DNA from: Bacillota bacterium
GTDB lineage: Bacteria > Bacillota > Clostridia > Saccharofermentanales > Fastidiosipilaceae
Assembly: GCA_030057555.1 (NCBI GenBank)
Contig: JASGUU010000005.1
Coordinates: 1-51,342 of the forward strand
DNA: 51,342 nt
Direction: 5' to 3'
Made by a program: the position numbers and the translations under genes. Each line of letters starts with the position of its first letter. The stretch's first letter is position 1. Shown one piece after another: positions 1-7,211 of the stretch. A model generated the notes under the pieces. It saw nothing but the letters and a program-made list of their open reading frames with translations, was not told where the DNA came from and searched no databases.

Positions 1-330
1 CCGGCGCTGAACGGCTCGATCCTGCCCGGCATCACGCGGCGCTCGGTGCTGGAGCTGCTCGAGCACCAGGGCCGTCCTGCGCGTGAGGAACGGCTGGACG
101 TGGATGAGCTGATGGAGCTGGCGCGTGCGGGCCGCGTGACGGAGGTTTTCGGCACGGGCACGGCGGCCGTGATCTCGCCTGTCGGCCGTCTGGCCTACGG
201 TGAGGAGAGCGTCGACTTCCGTTATGATCCCGCCACCTCGCTGTGCTACCGTCTCTATGACGATCTGACCGGCATTCAGTACGGCCGCAAACCCGACGAG
301 CTAGGCTGGGTGCAGATCGTCACGCCCTGA
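1..330 (+). CDS. ilvE: Branched-chain amino acid aminotransferase, C-terminal fragment
   Basis: The window opens inside this gene, so only the last 109 codons are present and the start lies upstream. The translated end contains the segments GSILPGITR, EVFGTGTAAVISPVG and YDDLTGIQYG, which are characteristic of the C-terminal half of fold-type IV, PLP-dependent branched-chain aminotransferases (interconversion of Val, Leu and Ile with their 2-oxo acids). The gene is followed after 11 bases by a co-directional hydrolase gene. ilvN and ilvC lie some 8 kb away on the opposite strand, so the branched-chain pathway is split locally. The family call is firm; the fragment alone cannot say whether it is the sole IlvE of the organism. 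Confidence 0.9.
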   Translation, partial: PALNGSILPGITRRSVLELLEHQGRPAREERLDVDELMELARAGRVTEVFGTGTAAVISPVGRLAYGEESVDFRYDPATSLCYRLYDDLTGIQYGRKPDELGWVQIVTP

Positions 331-341
331 TCCGGGAACGG

Positions 342-1070
342 ATGAACGTCGAACTTGGCTTTCTCGCCCATTCGGGCTTCGTCTTCGACCATCCGTCGTT
401 CCGGCTGGTCTTTGACTGGTATGAGGATCCGGCCGCTGTGCTGGCGCAGAGGGACGGGCGGCCGCTGGTGTACTTTGCCTCGCACAGCCACCACGATCAC
501 TGGAATGACGGACTGCTCGTGCCTGTTCCCGGCCGCGTGGTCCACCGGGTTCTCGAGCGCGGCTGTGCGGAACGGGTTTCGGCCGCCGGGATGGCTGGGA
601 TCGAGAACCTGCATTATGTTGACGAGCATACTGTGCTTGATCTTCGGCTCGGTGAGGAGAGACTGCGGATAGAATGTTTTCCCTCAACGGATGAGGGCGT
701 GGCTTTCGTCGTGCACACTGCCCTGCTGACGCTCTACCATGCGGGCGACCTCAACTGCTGGGACTGGCAGGATGAGGAGGGACCGGAGATGCGCCGCCGC
801 TATCGGGAGATTCTGGCACGGATCCGCGGGCGTCTGGGGCCTGTATGCCTCGATCTCGCGATGGTTCCGCTCGACGCACGCCTCGGCGAGACAGCCCTCG
901 ACGGCTGTCTCGAGCTGGTCCGGGAACTGGAACCGCGCCTGCTGGTTCCCATGCATCTGAATGGCGGGAATGAACTGCCGGCTTTGCTTGAAAAAAGGCT
1001 CCCCGCCGCGGCTGCTACCAGAGTTCTGACGCTTACCAGACCGGGCCAAACTGCCCAAATTGAGATGTAG
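342..1070 (+). CDS. Metallo-beta-lactamase-fold hydrolase
   Basis: A 242-residue protein of the metallo-beta-lactamase superfamily. The metal-binding HxHxDH signature is seen as H48-S-H50-H-D52-H53. A later YHAGD segment supplies the usual His and Asp ligands, and VPMHLNGG near the C-terminus gives the last His. The short compact form without extra domains resembles the stand-alone cytosolic Zn-dependent hydrolases often annotated only by superfamily. The substrate cannot be predicted. It starts 11 bases after ilvE with GGGAACGG as a weak ribosome binding site, so co-transcription with ilvE is likely. No signal peptide is visible. Confidence 0.85.
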   Translation: MNVELGFLAHSGFVFDHPSFRLVFDWYEDPAAVLAQRDGRPLVYFASHSHHDHWNDGLLVPVPGRVVHRVLERGCAERVSAAGMAGIENLHYVDEHTVLDLRLGEERLRIECFPSTDEGVAFVVHTALLTLYHAGDLNCWDWQDEEGPEMRRRYREILARIRGRLGPVCLDLAMVPLDARLGETALDGCLELVRELEPRLLVPMHLNGGNELPALLEKRLPAAAATRVLTLTRPGQTAQIEM

Positions 1071-1114
1071 TCCGCCGACAGCCCGGTGCTGTCATGAGGG
1101 AAAGGAGAGCCTCC

Positions 1115-1489
1115 ATGACCTTCACCATCCGCCATGCCAATCTCAACGTTCAGGATCTCGACCGTGCCATCGCCTTCTATGAAGAGGCGCTGGGGCTCGC
1201 GGTTGTCCGCCGCCACGAAGCGGCCGATGGCAGCTTCATTCTGGCCTTTCTCGAGGCGCCCGAGGGGGATTTCCAGATCGAGCTGACCTGGCTGCGCGAT
1301 CATGCGGATACGCCCTACGATCTCGGAGAGAATGAGTCGCACATCTGCTTCGCGGCCTCCGACTACGAGGCGGCCTACGCAAAGCACAAGGAGATGGGTG
1401 TAGTTGTCTTCGAGAATGTGGCGATGGGTCTCTACTTTATCGCCGATCCCGATGGCTACTGGCACGAGGTTGTTCCGGCCACGCGCTGA
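1115..1489 (+). CDS. Glyoxalase I-like VOC family protein
   Basis: A 124-residue vicinal-oxygen-chelate protein. All four metal ligands of glyoxalase I can be placed: H7, E56 (QIELTW), H76 (ESHICF) and E118 (YWHEVV). Spacing and length match bacterial lactoylglutathione lyase, which isomerises the methylglyoxal-thiol hemithioacetal. Since many Bacillota use thiols other than glutathione, the thiol partner is uncertain. An upstream in-frame ATG at 1094 is rejected because the strong AAAGGAG site at 1101-1107 lies between it and the ATG at 1115, which it serves with a 7-base spacing. It is probably part of the same unit as the preceding hydrolase. Another VOC activity is possible. Confidence 0.87.
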   Translation: MTFTIRHANLNVQDLDRAIAFYEEALGLAVVRRHEAADGSFILAFLEAPEGDFQIELTWLRDHADTPYDLGENESHICFAASDYEAAYAKHKEMGVVVFENVAMGLYFIADPDGYWHEVVPATR

Positions 1490-1527
1490 GAGAAGAGCGC
1501 AAAGCGCGCGGGAGGACGGGAAGAGAA

Positions 1528-2043
1528 ATGGAGACATGGCCCGTGCGCCCGCTGCGGCGCAGTCGGCAGGGGCTGACGCCGGCGGAATGCCAGACTGTTC
1601 TCGAGCGCGGTACGAGCGGTGTTCTCGCCGTGCTGGGAGATGGCGGCTGCCCCTATGCCGTGCCACTCAATTATGCTCTGGATGGCGGGCGCATCCTCTT
1701 TCACTCGGCTCCCGAGGGTCATAAGCTCGATGCGCTCCGCCGCCATCCCGAGGCTTCCTTCTGTGTTGTTGATTGTGCCGAGGTGAGGCCGGAAACCCTT
1801 TCGACCCGCTATCGCAGCGTCATCGCCTTCGGTCGTGTACGGATCATCGAGGATGCCGACAGGTTCCGGGAGGCGCTGCGGCTTTTTGTCCTGCGCTTTG
1901 TGCCAGATACTGAGATGGCGCTGCGGGTGGCGATGGAGGAGAGCCCGGCGCGGCTGGTGATGCTTGAGTTCTTGATTGAGCGGATGAGCGGCAAGCAGGC
2001 GCGGGAGCTCTGCGACGGTACCCGGATGACAGACACAGGATAG
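1528..2043 (+). CDS. Nim-like pyridoxamine 5'-phosphate oxidase family flavoprotein
   Basis: A 171-residue protein with the split beta-barrel FMN-binding pattern of the PNPOx-like superfamily. Recognisable features are GVLAVLGDGGCPYAVPLNY (strands 1 and 2), ILFHSAPEGHKLDALRRHP, which carries the His-Lys-Leu motif of Nim-type proteins, and RSVIAFGRVRIIED. Relatives include 5-nitroimidazole reductases (NimA type), but most genomic homologues have no demonstrated drug activity, so resistance should not be assumed. The ATG lies 12 bases after a GGAGG at 1511-1515. It is the last gene before a hairpin array and a new promoter, and so probably ends the ilvE-led unit. Confidence 0.8.
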   Translation: METWPVRPLRRSRQGLTPAECQTVLERGTSGVLAVLGDGGCPYAVPLNYALDGGRILFHSAPEGHKLDALRRHPEASFCVVDCAEVRPETLSTRYRSVIAFGRVRIIEDADRFREALRLFVLRFVPDTEMALRVAMEESPARLVMLEFLIERMSGKQARELCDGTRMTDTG

Positions 2044-2116
2044 GATCAAAGCCGGGCTCTGCAGGGATGCAGGGATAGGATGATGTGGTCAACTTTCCGA
2101 GTTGTGTCAGATTTTT

Positions 2117-2392
2117 TGGACAAAACTTGGAATTCTGCCAATTGTGAGGCAAAGGAAATCTCGCCAAGCAGTGACAGGGGCAGGAACGGAAAAATTGTCC
2201 ATGCGTGGACAAAAAAGCCGCTGGTGCCCGTGTTTCGGGGCAGGAGCGGAAAAATTGTCCAGGCGTGGACAAAAAAGCCGCTGGTGCCCGTGTTTCGGGG
2301 CAGGAACGGAAAAATTGTCCAGGCGTGGACAAAAAAGCCGCTGGTGCCCATGTTTCGGGGCAGGAACGGAAAAAATGTCCAGGCGTGGACAA
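2117..2392 (+). repeat. Tandem array of 60-bp hairpin units
   Basis: The unit repeats with an exact period of 60 bases. TGGACAA begins at 2206, 2266, 2326 and 2386, and TTGTCCA ends at 2201, 2261 and 2321; the last copy is ATGTCCA, ending at 2381. Each unit starts with TGGACAA and closes with its inverse TTGTCCA, with a smaller TGCCC/GGGCA stem inside. Units are separated by GGCG, or TGCG in the first case. The same arms can pair across the junction as TTGTCCA-GGCG-TGGACAA. On the minus strand that junction hairpin is followed by TTTTT and resembles an intrinsic terminator. A diverged, longer first unit starts at 2117. Reading frames stay open through the array because 60 is a multiple of three, but no coding signal is seen. 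Confidence 0.9.
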
Positions 2393-2494
2393 AATCTGCC
2401 GCTGAGGATACTAGAGGGTGGTGTAGCGTCAAAGCGTAAACCTCTGGAAAGCATCTTGCTTCTCTGTAAATCGGGACACGAATGCTCACGGAGC
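2393..2494. other. Spacer between hairpin array and rplU promoter
   Basis: This short stretch follows the last TGGACAAAA of the array and precedes the rplU promoter. I see no gene, no further unit of the array and no convincing terminator in it. Together with 2044-2116 it makes up the non-repetitive part of the 618-base gap between the Nim-like gene and rplU. Confidence 0.5.
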
Positions 2495-2524
2495 TTGACG
2501 CTGCCTCCCGCTGCGTGGTACGAT
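2495..2524 (+). promoter_or_regulatory. Promoter for rplU-prp-rpmA
   Basis: A TTGACG box (2495-2500) and a TACGAT box (2519-2524) are separated by 18 bases. TGG directly before the second box gives an extended -10 element. Transcription would start near 2531 and leave a leader of about 130 bases before rplU. Confidence 0.65.
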
Positions 2525-2530
2525 TCCCGG

Positions 2531-2640
2531 GCAACCGCACGAGCGGGGCACAAAATGCCGTGCTGAAGCCGGGGATAACCCGGCACTTTCATGTTGAAAA
2601 CAGGAAAACAGACACGACTGCCTGCGTTTGGCGTGACTTC
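2531..2640 (+). ncRNA. Putative L21 autoregulatory leader
   Basis: The untranslated region before rplU contains a GGGGCACAAAATGCC segment and then a clear hairpin, GCCGGG-GATAA-CCCGGC at about 2569-2585. In Firmicutes, rplU often carries a conserved leader bound by its own product, and this position and hairpin style agree with that. I assign it from context and partial resemblance only. A covariance-model search with the Rfam L21 leader model would settle it. Confidence 0.5.
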
Positions 2641-2661
2641 AAATAAGGAGAGACAAGTGTC

Positions 2662-2967
2662 ATGTATGCAGTAATTCGTACGGGCGGCAAACAGTACAAG
2701 GTTGCCGTGGGTGACGAAATTTATGTGGAAAAACTCGAGGGCGAAGTCGGTGACGAGATCTGCTTCGACGAGGTTCTCGCTGTGTCGGATGAGGACGGCC
2801 TGCGTCTCCAGGATCAGCTCGAGGGCGTCACGGTCACCGGTGAAGTAGTGAAGCAGGGCCGTGGTAAGAAGATTATCGTCTTCAAGATGAAGAAGAGGAA
2901 GGGCTATCGCCGTACCCAGGGCCATCGCCAGCCCTATACCCGCGTCGCCATCCGCTCGATCGGCTAG
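2662..2967 (+). CDS. rplU: 50S ribosomal protein L21
   Basis: A 101-residue protein with the full L21 pattern. It starts MYAVIRTGGKQYKV, contains a KIIVFKMKKRKGYRR segment, and ends in the conserved GHRQPYTRVAIRSI block that contacts 23S rRNA. Length equals the family norm. TAAGGAG at 2643-2649 is the ribosome binding site. It is first in the rplU-prp-rpmA order typical of Bacillota, which couples L21 and L27 production to the L27-processing protease. It has its own promoter and a probable regulatory leader. Confidence 0.98.
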   Translation: MYAVIRTGGKQYKVAVGDEIYVEKLEGEVGDEICFDEVLAVSDEDGLRLQDQLEGVTVTGEVVKQGRGKKIIVFKMKKRKGYRRTQGHRQPYTRVAIRSIG

Positions 2968-3001
2968 ACATATCCGCGGAAAGCCCGGACGGAACGAACA
3001 C

Positions 3002-3367
3002 ATGATCCGTGTACAGGCTTCGCGGAGAGACGGAGACATCGTCCGCATCACGGCGAGCGGACATGCCGGCTATGACAAGGCCGGCCGAGACATCGTCTGC
3101 GCCGGCGTAACGGCGATCATGACGACCATTTATTCGGCCCTGACCGACCTGCTCGCGGTCAGACCTGAGGCCAGCTTCGCAGAAGGCTGGCTCGAGATCG
3201 ATCTCAGAGCTGTCCACGGGAAGCAGGAAGTCGCGAACAGAAATGAGATATCTGCCCGGACCTGGATCCAGGCGCAGCTCCTGATGGAGACCTGCCTGCT
3301 CGGGCTGAGGCAGCTGGCGGAAAGCTACGGTCACTGGATCGAGCTGGGCGCCGAAGAAACGCTATAA
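3002..3367 (+). CDS. prp: Ribosomal-processing cysteine protease Prp
   Basis: A 121-residue protein of the YsxB/Prp family. The catalytic dyad is visible as H21 in SGHAGYDKAGRDIVCAG and C33 in the same block. Prp removes the N-terminal extension of ribosomal protein L27, a step needed for a functional 50S subunit in Bacillota. Its substrate is encoded by the next gene and carries the expected extension and cleavage motif. The gene sits 34 bases after rplU and 27 bases before rpmA, so the three are almost certainly co-transcribed. The stop codon lies inside a chance TATAAT. Confidence 0.95.
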   Translation: MIRVQASRRDGDIVRITASGHAGYDKAGRDIVCAGVTAIMTTIYSALTDLLAVRPEASFAEGWLEIDLRAVHGKQEVANRNEISARTWIQAQLLMETCLLGLRQLAESYGHWIELGAEETL

Positions 3368-3394
3368 TGCTTTGAAGAGACGGAGGATAAGGTC

Positions 3395-3688
3395 ATGATT
3401 AAAGTAGATCTGCAGCTTCTGGCCCAGAAGAAGGGTGTTGGCAGCTCAAAGAACGGCCGCGATTCGCGGGCCAAGCGTCTTGGGACGAAGTGCGGCGACG
3501 GCCAGACCGTCACGGCCGGCAGTATTCTTGTGCGTCAGCGCGGGACGAAGATCCATCCGGGAACGAATGTCGGCCGCGGGAAGGACGATACGCTCTTTGC
3601 CCTGATTAACGGTCGGGTGAGTTTCGAGCGCATGGACAAAAAGCGCAAGCAGGTATCGATCCTGCCGCTGGAGAGCCAGACAGCCTGA
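3395..3688 (+). CDS. rpmA: 50S ribosomal protein L27 precursor
   Basis: A 97-residue L27. It begins with an extension ending in LQLLA followed by [14 protein letters not shown]. In Bacillota, Prp cleaves after the equivalent LQxxA, exposing the flexible tail that reaches the peptidyl transferase centre. Here the residue after the predicted cut is Gln, where staphylococcal L27 has Ser. Downstream blocks ([35 protein letters not shown]) are canonical. GGAGG at 3381-3385 serves the ATG. A clear terminator follows at 3723-3749. Confidence 0.97.
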   Translation: MIKVDLQLLAQKKGVGSSKNGRDSRAKRLGTKCGDGQTVTAGSILVRQRGTKIHPGTNVGRGKDDTLFALINGRVSFERMDKKRKQVSILPLESQTA

Positions 3689-3722
3689 ACGGCCCTGAGC
3701 TCCATGTTTGAGACCTGAAAGG

Positions 3723-3749
3723 GGCTCGGCTGCCGGCCGGGCCTTTTTT
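3723..3749 (+). terminator. Rho-independent terminator after rpmA
   Basis: GGCTCGGC (3723-3730) pairs with GCCGGGCC (3736-3743) through one G-U pair and a 5-base loop, followed by six T residues at 3744-3749. It separates rpmA from obgE. Some read-through is plausible because obgE starts only 32 bases later with no obvious new promoter. Confidence 0.85.
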
Positions 3750-3781
3750 GGGCCGGTACGGCAGGGAGGAGGTGCGAAACG

Positions 3782-5077
3782 ATGTTTATCGACCGGGCTA
3801 CGATCGAAGTGGCAGCCGGAAACGGCGGTGATGGAACCGTCAGCTTCCGCGCCGAGAAGTATGTGCCTTTCGGCGGACCCGACGGCGGCGATGGCGGGAA
3901 GGGCGGCGATGTCGTCCTGCTCGCGGATCAGCGCCTCGTGACGCTGCAGGATTTTCGCTACCGCCGCAGCTATCAGGCTGAGCATGGCGAGCGGGGCGGA
4001 CGAAAGAAGATGGCCGGGAAAGCCGGTGCCGATCTCGTCATCCGCGTGCCCGTCGGCTGCCTCGTCCGTGACGCCGCCGACGGCCGCCTGCTCGTCGATA
4101 TGACGGTCGACGGACAGAGCCAGATTGTTGCGCTGGGGGGCCGCGGGGGACGCGGCAACGTACATTTTGCGAATGCGGTGCGACAGGCGCCGAACTTTGC
4201 CCGTCCCGGCCGCCCGGGCGAGGAACTGACGCTCGAGCTGGAGCTCAAACTGCTGGCCGATGTTGGCCTCGTGGGCTTCCCCAATGTCGGGAAGTCGACC
4301 CTGCTTTCGGTCATTACCGAGGCGCGTCCGAAGATTGCGAACTATCCTTTCACCACGCTGGCGCCGGGGCTGGGCATCATTTCCTGTGGCGGCCGCGCCG
4401 GCCGCCCTCTCGACGAGCGGCAGATCGTGGTCGCCGATATCCCGGGCCTCATTGAGGGGGCGGCGGAAGGGGTCGGCCTCGGCCATGATTTTCTGCGCCA
4501 CATCGAGCGTACCCGCCTGCTGCTGCATGTCGTTGACGTCTCAGGCAGCGAGGGCCGCGATCCGGTTTCTGACTACGAGCAGATCCGCAGCGAACTCCAG
4601 AGCTACGACGCCGCCCTGGCCGCGCGGCCGGAGCTTATCGTGGCGAACAAGATCGATCTCGCGTCGCCGGAGCAGGTGGAGGCCTTTGCCGCGGCGATGC
4701 GCGAGCGGGGTCACGAGAAGATCTATCCCATCTCCGCCCCGATCCATGAGGGCGTACCGGAGCTCGTAGCCGCAGTCGTCCGTAAAGTGAACGAGCTGCC
4801 GCCGACCGTGCTGGCCGCCGCAGCGCCCGCGGAGCACCGCACCTATACCTACAGCATAGAGGCGGTTGAGGTGACGCTCGAGGGCGGGATCTATGTCGTC
4901 AGCGGCGGAGGGGTTGAAGAACTGATGGCCTCCATCAATCTGGACGACAGCGAGTCACTGCACTATTTCCAGCGCCAGCTGCGCCGCCGCGGCGTGATCG
5001 ATGCCCTCGAAGACGCCGGCATTGTCGAGGGTGAGACCGTGCGCATAGACGATGTCGAGTTCGACTACATTCCCTGA
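3782..5077 (+). CDS. obgE: GTPase Obg/CgtA
   Basis: A 431-residue protein with three Obg domains in order. The glycine-rich Obg fold covers about residues 1-158 (AAGNGGDGTVSFRAEKYVP and GGPDGGDGGKGGDV are diagnostic). The G domain follows, with the P-loop GFPNVGKST, DIPGLIEGA as G3 and NKID as G4. A C-terminal OCT domain covers about 350-431. Obg binds the 50S subunit and links GTP/ppGpp levels to ribosome assembly and growth. Length is that of the Gram-positive form. GGGAGGAGG at 3764-3772 precedes the ATG by nine bases. It is followed closely by the ribosome-associated yhbY gene. Confidence 0.98.
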   Translation: MFIDRATIEVAAGNGGDGTVSFRAEKYVPFGGPDGGDGGKGGDVVLLADQRLVTLQDFRYRRSYQAEHGERGGRKKMAGKAGADLVIRVPVGCLVRDAADGRLLVDMTVDGQSQIVALGGRGGRGNVHFANAVRQAPNFARPGRPGEELTLELELKLLADVGLVGFPNVGKSTLLSVITEARPKIANYPFTTLAPGLGIISCGGRAGRPLDERQIVVADIPGLIEGAAEGVGLGHDFLRHIERTRLLLHVVDVSGSEGRDPVSDYEQIRSELQSYDAALAARPELIVANKIDLASPEQVEAFAAAMRERGHEKIYPISAPIHEGVPELVAAVVRKVNELPPTVLAAAAPAEHRTYTYSIEAVEVTLEGGIYVVSGGGVEELMASINLDDSESLHYFQRQLRRRGVIDALEDAGIVEGETVRIDDVEFDYIP

Positions 5078-5093
5078 ATCCGGAGGAGGAAAA

Positions 5094-5399
5094 ATGCTGA
5101 CAGCCAGACAACGTGCCTTCCTGCGCTCTCTTTCGCAGAATCGCAGCCCTGCCCTGCAGATCGGGAAGGAGGGGCTTTCCGGCCCGCTCATCCGCCAGGC
5201 GGACGAATATCTGGCCGCCCATGAGCTTATGAAAGTGCAGGTGGGCCGTCCGCTTGCTGCCGATGTGCGTTTCCTGGCCGGGGAACTCGCCGGCGCCTGT
5301 GCTGCCGAGATCGTCCAGGTGATCGGTCATCGCTTCGTACTCTACCGCCGTTCGGAGGAGCTCCGCCGCGAAGGCGGCGGCATCATCCTGCCGCGCTGA
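5094..5399 (+). CDS. yhbY: CRM-domain RNA-binding protein YhbY
   Basis: A 101-residue single CRM (CRS1-YhbY) domain protein. The typical pattern is visible: LRSLSQNRSPALQIGKEGLS, then AHELMKVQV, and near the end EIVQVIGHRFVLYRRS. YhbY-type proteins associate with pre-50S particles. An in-frame ATG at 5052 inside obgE is rejected because GGAGGAGG at 5082-5089 sets the start at 5094. The gene lies 16 bases after obgE, a common pairing. A GC-rich inverted repeat just after the stop (about 5406-5426) lacks a T-tract and is at best a weak terminator. Confidence 0.93.
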   Translation: MLTARQRAFLRSLSQNRSPALQIGKEGLSGPLIRQADEYLAAHELMKVQVGRPLAADVRFLAGELAGACAAEIVQVIGHRFVLYRRSEELRREGGGIILPR

Positions 5400-5461
5400 G
5401 CGGCCCGCCGCCCGGTCCGGGTGGCGAATGCTGCTCGGGTGGCGGATGCTGCGTATAATGC

Positions 5462-5491
5462 TTGTGACGACGCTGCCGCTTATGGTATTGT
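5462..5491 (+). promoter_or_regulatory. Probable rubredoxin promoter
   Basis: TTGTGA (5462-5467) and TATTGT (5486-5491) are separated by 18 bases, with a 5' leader of about 57 bases before the rubredoxin ATG. A perfect TATAAT at 5454-5459 slightly upstream has no good -35 partner and may be an alternative. Confidence 0.4.
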
Positions 5492-5554
5492 CGTTCGCAT
5501 GCTGGCAGCACGGTCAGAATGCTGAAAGCGAAAAACAAAAGGAGGAAACGAATC

Positions 5555-5713
5555 ATGCAGCAGTACGTATGTGATCTTTGTGGCTATATCTACGACCCCG
5601 AGGTCGGCGATCCCGATAACGGTGTCGAGCCCGGCACAGCCTTTGCCGATCTTCCCGAGGACTGGGTCTGCCCGCTCTGCGGCGTTACGAAGGATCAGTT
5701 CAGCCCCGCCTGA
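5555..5713 (+). CDS. Rubredoxin
   Basis: A 52-residue rubredoxin. The iron is held by two CxxC loops, C6-D-L-C9 and C39-P-L-C42, and the family's aromatic and GxxxDPxxGDPxxG features are intact ([23 protein letters not shown]). It is a small cytosolic one-electron carrier. The start at 5555 is chosen over an upstream ATG at 5519 because AGGAGG at 5540-5545 serves it. Its immediate neighbour is a flavodiiron protein, the usual electron acceptor of rubredoxin in O2 or NO reduction. A terminator-like hairpin separates the two genes, so expression may be only partly coupled. Confidence 0.97.
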   Translation: MQQYVCDLCGYIYDPEVGDPDNGVEPGTAFADLPEDWVCPLCGVTKDQFSPA

Positions 5714-5738
5714 CGCGAATTCGGACAGTGAGCTGAAG

Positions 5739-5771
5739 CACCCGGTTCCGTGTCATCTGCGGGACCGGGTG
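5739..5771 (+). terminator. Terminator-like hairpin after rubredoxin
   Basis: CACCCGGTTCC (5739-5749) pairs with GGGACCGGGTG (5761-5771), giving an 11-bp stem with one G-U pair and an 11-base loop. The following TTCTCGT is only weakly T-rich, so termination may be partial. Confidence 0.6.
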
Positions 5772-5777
5772 TTCTCG

Positions 5778-5783
5778 TATAAT
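5778..5783 (+). promoter_or_regulatory. Candidate -10 box for the flavodiiron gene
   Basis: A perfect TATAAT lies just after the rubredoxin hairpin and 139 bases before the flavodiiron start. No recognisable -35 box sits at 16-19 bases upstream, so a promoter here is only a possibility. Confidence 0.3.
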
Positions 5784-5922
5784 ACGGATCGGGGCCTGCG
5801 GCGCACGGAAGATGAGGGGACCCCCAGTGCAGCCGCCCACGCCAGTGCAGCCGCCTCGCGCCTGTCGGCCAGGAGCGCCCCCGCCCTTATGGTCCCCTGG
5901 ATTATGGAGGAGATTCCCAGAC

Positions 5923-7134
5923 ATGGCAGTACAGACCATCGCTCCCGGAGTACTGGAAGTCGGCGCCAGCCACCCCGACCGCCGTCTCTTTGACGCCCTG
6001 ATGCCCACCGTGCATGGCACAAGCTACAACAGCTACGTGGTACAGGGAACAGAAACCACGGCCCTGCTCGACCCCGTCGACGAGGTGAAGGCCTCCGTGC
6101 TCTTTGCCAACCTCGCGGAGGCCGGCGTCAAGCGGCTCGACTACATCATCAATCTGCACACCGAGCAGGACCACTCCGGCAGCACCAGAATGCTGCTGGA
6201 GCGCTATCCCGAGGCTCAGCTCGTCGGCACCGCGAAGGTAGCCGGACTGATGGAGACGCATCTGCACCTGGCTGCCGGGCGTTTCCTGATCCTCAAGGCC
6301 GGCGACCGTCTGGAGCTCGGCGGGAAGACGCTGGTCTGCCATCCGATCCCCTTCGCCCACTGGCCGGACAACACCATGTACTGGCTCGAGGAGGACCGCA
6401 TCCTCTTCAGCAGCGACCTCTTCGGGGCTCACTACGCCCGCCCGGACAACGTCTTCGCCACCAACTCGACCGAGCTGCGCCAGGCTGCCCGCGCCTACTT
6501 CTCCGAGATCATGATGCCCTTCTCGACGCCGGTGGCCCGCTTTACCAAACAGGTCCGTGCCCTCAATCCCCTCATGATTGCCCCCTCCCATGGTCAGATC
6601 TGGTACGATCCCGACTTCATCCTGAGCCGCTATGAACGCTGGACCGGCTCCGCGAAGCGCCGTGCCGTCATCATCGGCTATGTCAGCATGCACGGCTCGA
6701 CCCATCGCATCGTCGAGAAGCTCGCCGTCGAACTCGCCCGCCGCGGCATCTCGGTCGTCTGCCGCAACCTTGTTGACGAGCCCGCCGACCTGATGCTTGA
6801 GTCCGGCCAGCTCATCGATGACATGGTTGACGCCGCCGCCGCCCTCATCGCGACGCCCACGGTTCTCGGCGGCCCGCATCCCGCCGCCGCCTATCTCGCC
6901 ATCCTGATGAACGCCCTGAAGCCGGGCCTGCGCTATTTTGGCGTGGTTGGCTCCTGGGCCTGGCAGACGAAGGCGGCCGAGACCCTCAATGCCCTTACGG
7001 CGAATCTGCGCGCCGAGTGCCTCTCGCCCCTCATGATCGAGGGCCTGCCGACGGCGGAGGACGAGGCGAAAATCGCCGACTATGCCGCCGCCCTCGCTGA
7101 GAAGCTCGAAGCCATGGAGGACGTCCTCGACTGA
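5923..7134 (+). CDS. Flavodiiron protein (FprA-type A-type flavoprotein)
   Basis: A 403-residue two-domain protein. The N-terminal metallo-beta-lactamase-like diiron domain (about 1-250) has the diagnostic H79-x-E81-x-D83-H84 motif in NLHTEQDHSG, with further ligands in SSDLFGAH and PSHGQIW. A flavodoxin domain begins at about 258 (IIGYVSMHGSTHRIVE, an FMN phosphate loop). Such proteins reduce O2 to water or NO to N2O with electrons from rubredoxin, encoded directly upstream. The long upstream reading frame from 5812 is rejected in favour of the ATG at 5923, which follows AGGAG at 5908-5912. The pair is best read as an oxygen or NO scavenging system of an anaerobe. Confidence 0.95.
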   Translation: MAVQTIAPGVLEVGASHPDRRLFDALMPTVHGTSYNSYVVQGTETTALLDPVDEVKASVLFANLAEAGVKRLDYIINLHTEQDHSGSTRMLLERYPEAQLVGTAKVAGLMETHLHLAAGRFLILKAGDRLELGGKTLVCHPIPFAHWPDNTMYWLEEDRILFSSDLFGAHYARPDNVFATNSTELRQAARAYFSEIMMPFSTPVARFTKQVRALNPLMIAPSHGQIWYDPDFILSRYERWTGSAKRRAVIIGYVSMHGSTHRIVEKLAVELARRGISVVCRNLVDEPADLMLESGQLIDDMVDAAAALIATPTVLGGPHPAAAYLAILMNALKPGLRYFGVVGSWAWQTKAAETLNALTANLRAECLSPLMIEGLPTAEDEAKIADYAAALAEKLEAMEDVLD

Positions 7135-7157
7135 TATTCCCATCGCGGGCAAAGCAA

Positions 7158-7188
7158 AAGCGCCGGGATCCCGCTGGACCCGGCGCTT
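7158..7188. terminator. Bidirectional terminator between convergent genes
   Basis: AAGCGCCGGG (7158-7167) and CCCGGCGCTT (7179-7188) form a perfect 10-bp stem with an 11-base loop. Downstream sequence is T-rich on the minus strand (TTTTGCTTT) and moderately so on the plus strand (GTTCTTT). It lies between the convergent flavodiiron and DUF4364 genes and can serve both. Confidence 0.8.
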
Positions 7189-7211
7189 CGTCCGCTGTTC
7201 TTTGGGGGGCC

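Noticed and set aside
2117-2392. CRISPR array
   Set aside because: The units are contiguous 60-bp tandem copies without unique spacers, and no cas genes are nearby. The same holds for the 71-bp arrays.
2080-2566. Open frames on both strands running through the 60-bp repeats, with 20-residue repeats in the translation
   Set aside because: A stop-free 60-bp unit keeps several frames open automatically. None has a ribosome binding site or family resemblance, and the hairpin structure explains the conservation better.
3363-3368. TATAAT as a promoter for rpmA
   Set aside because: It includes the prp stop codon and has no -35 box at a suitable distance; rplU-prp-rpmA spacing indicates one transcript.
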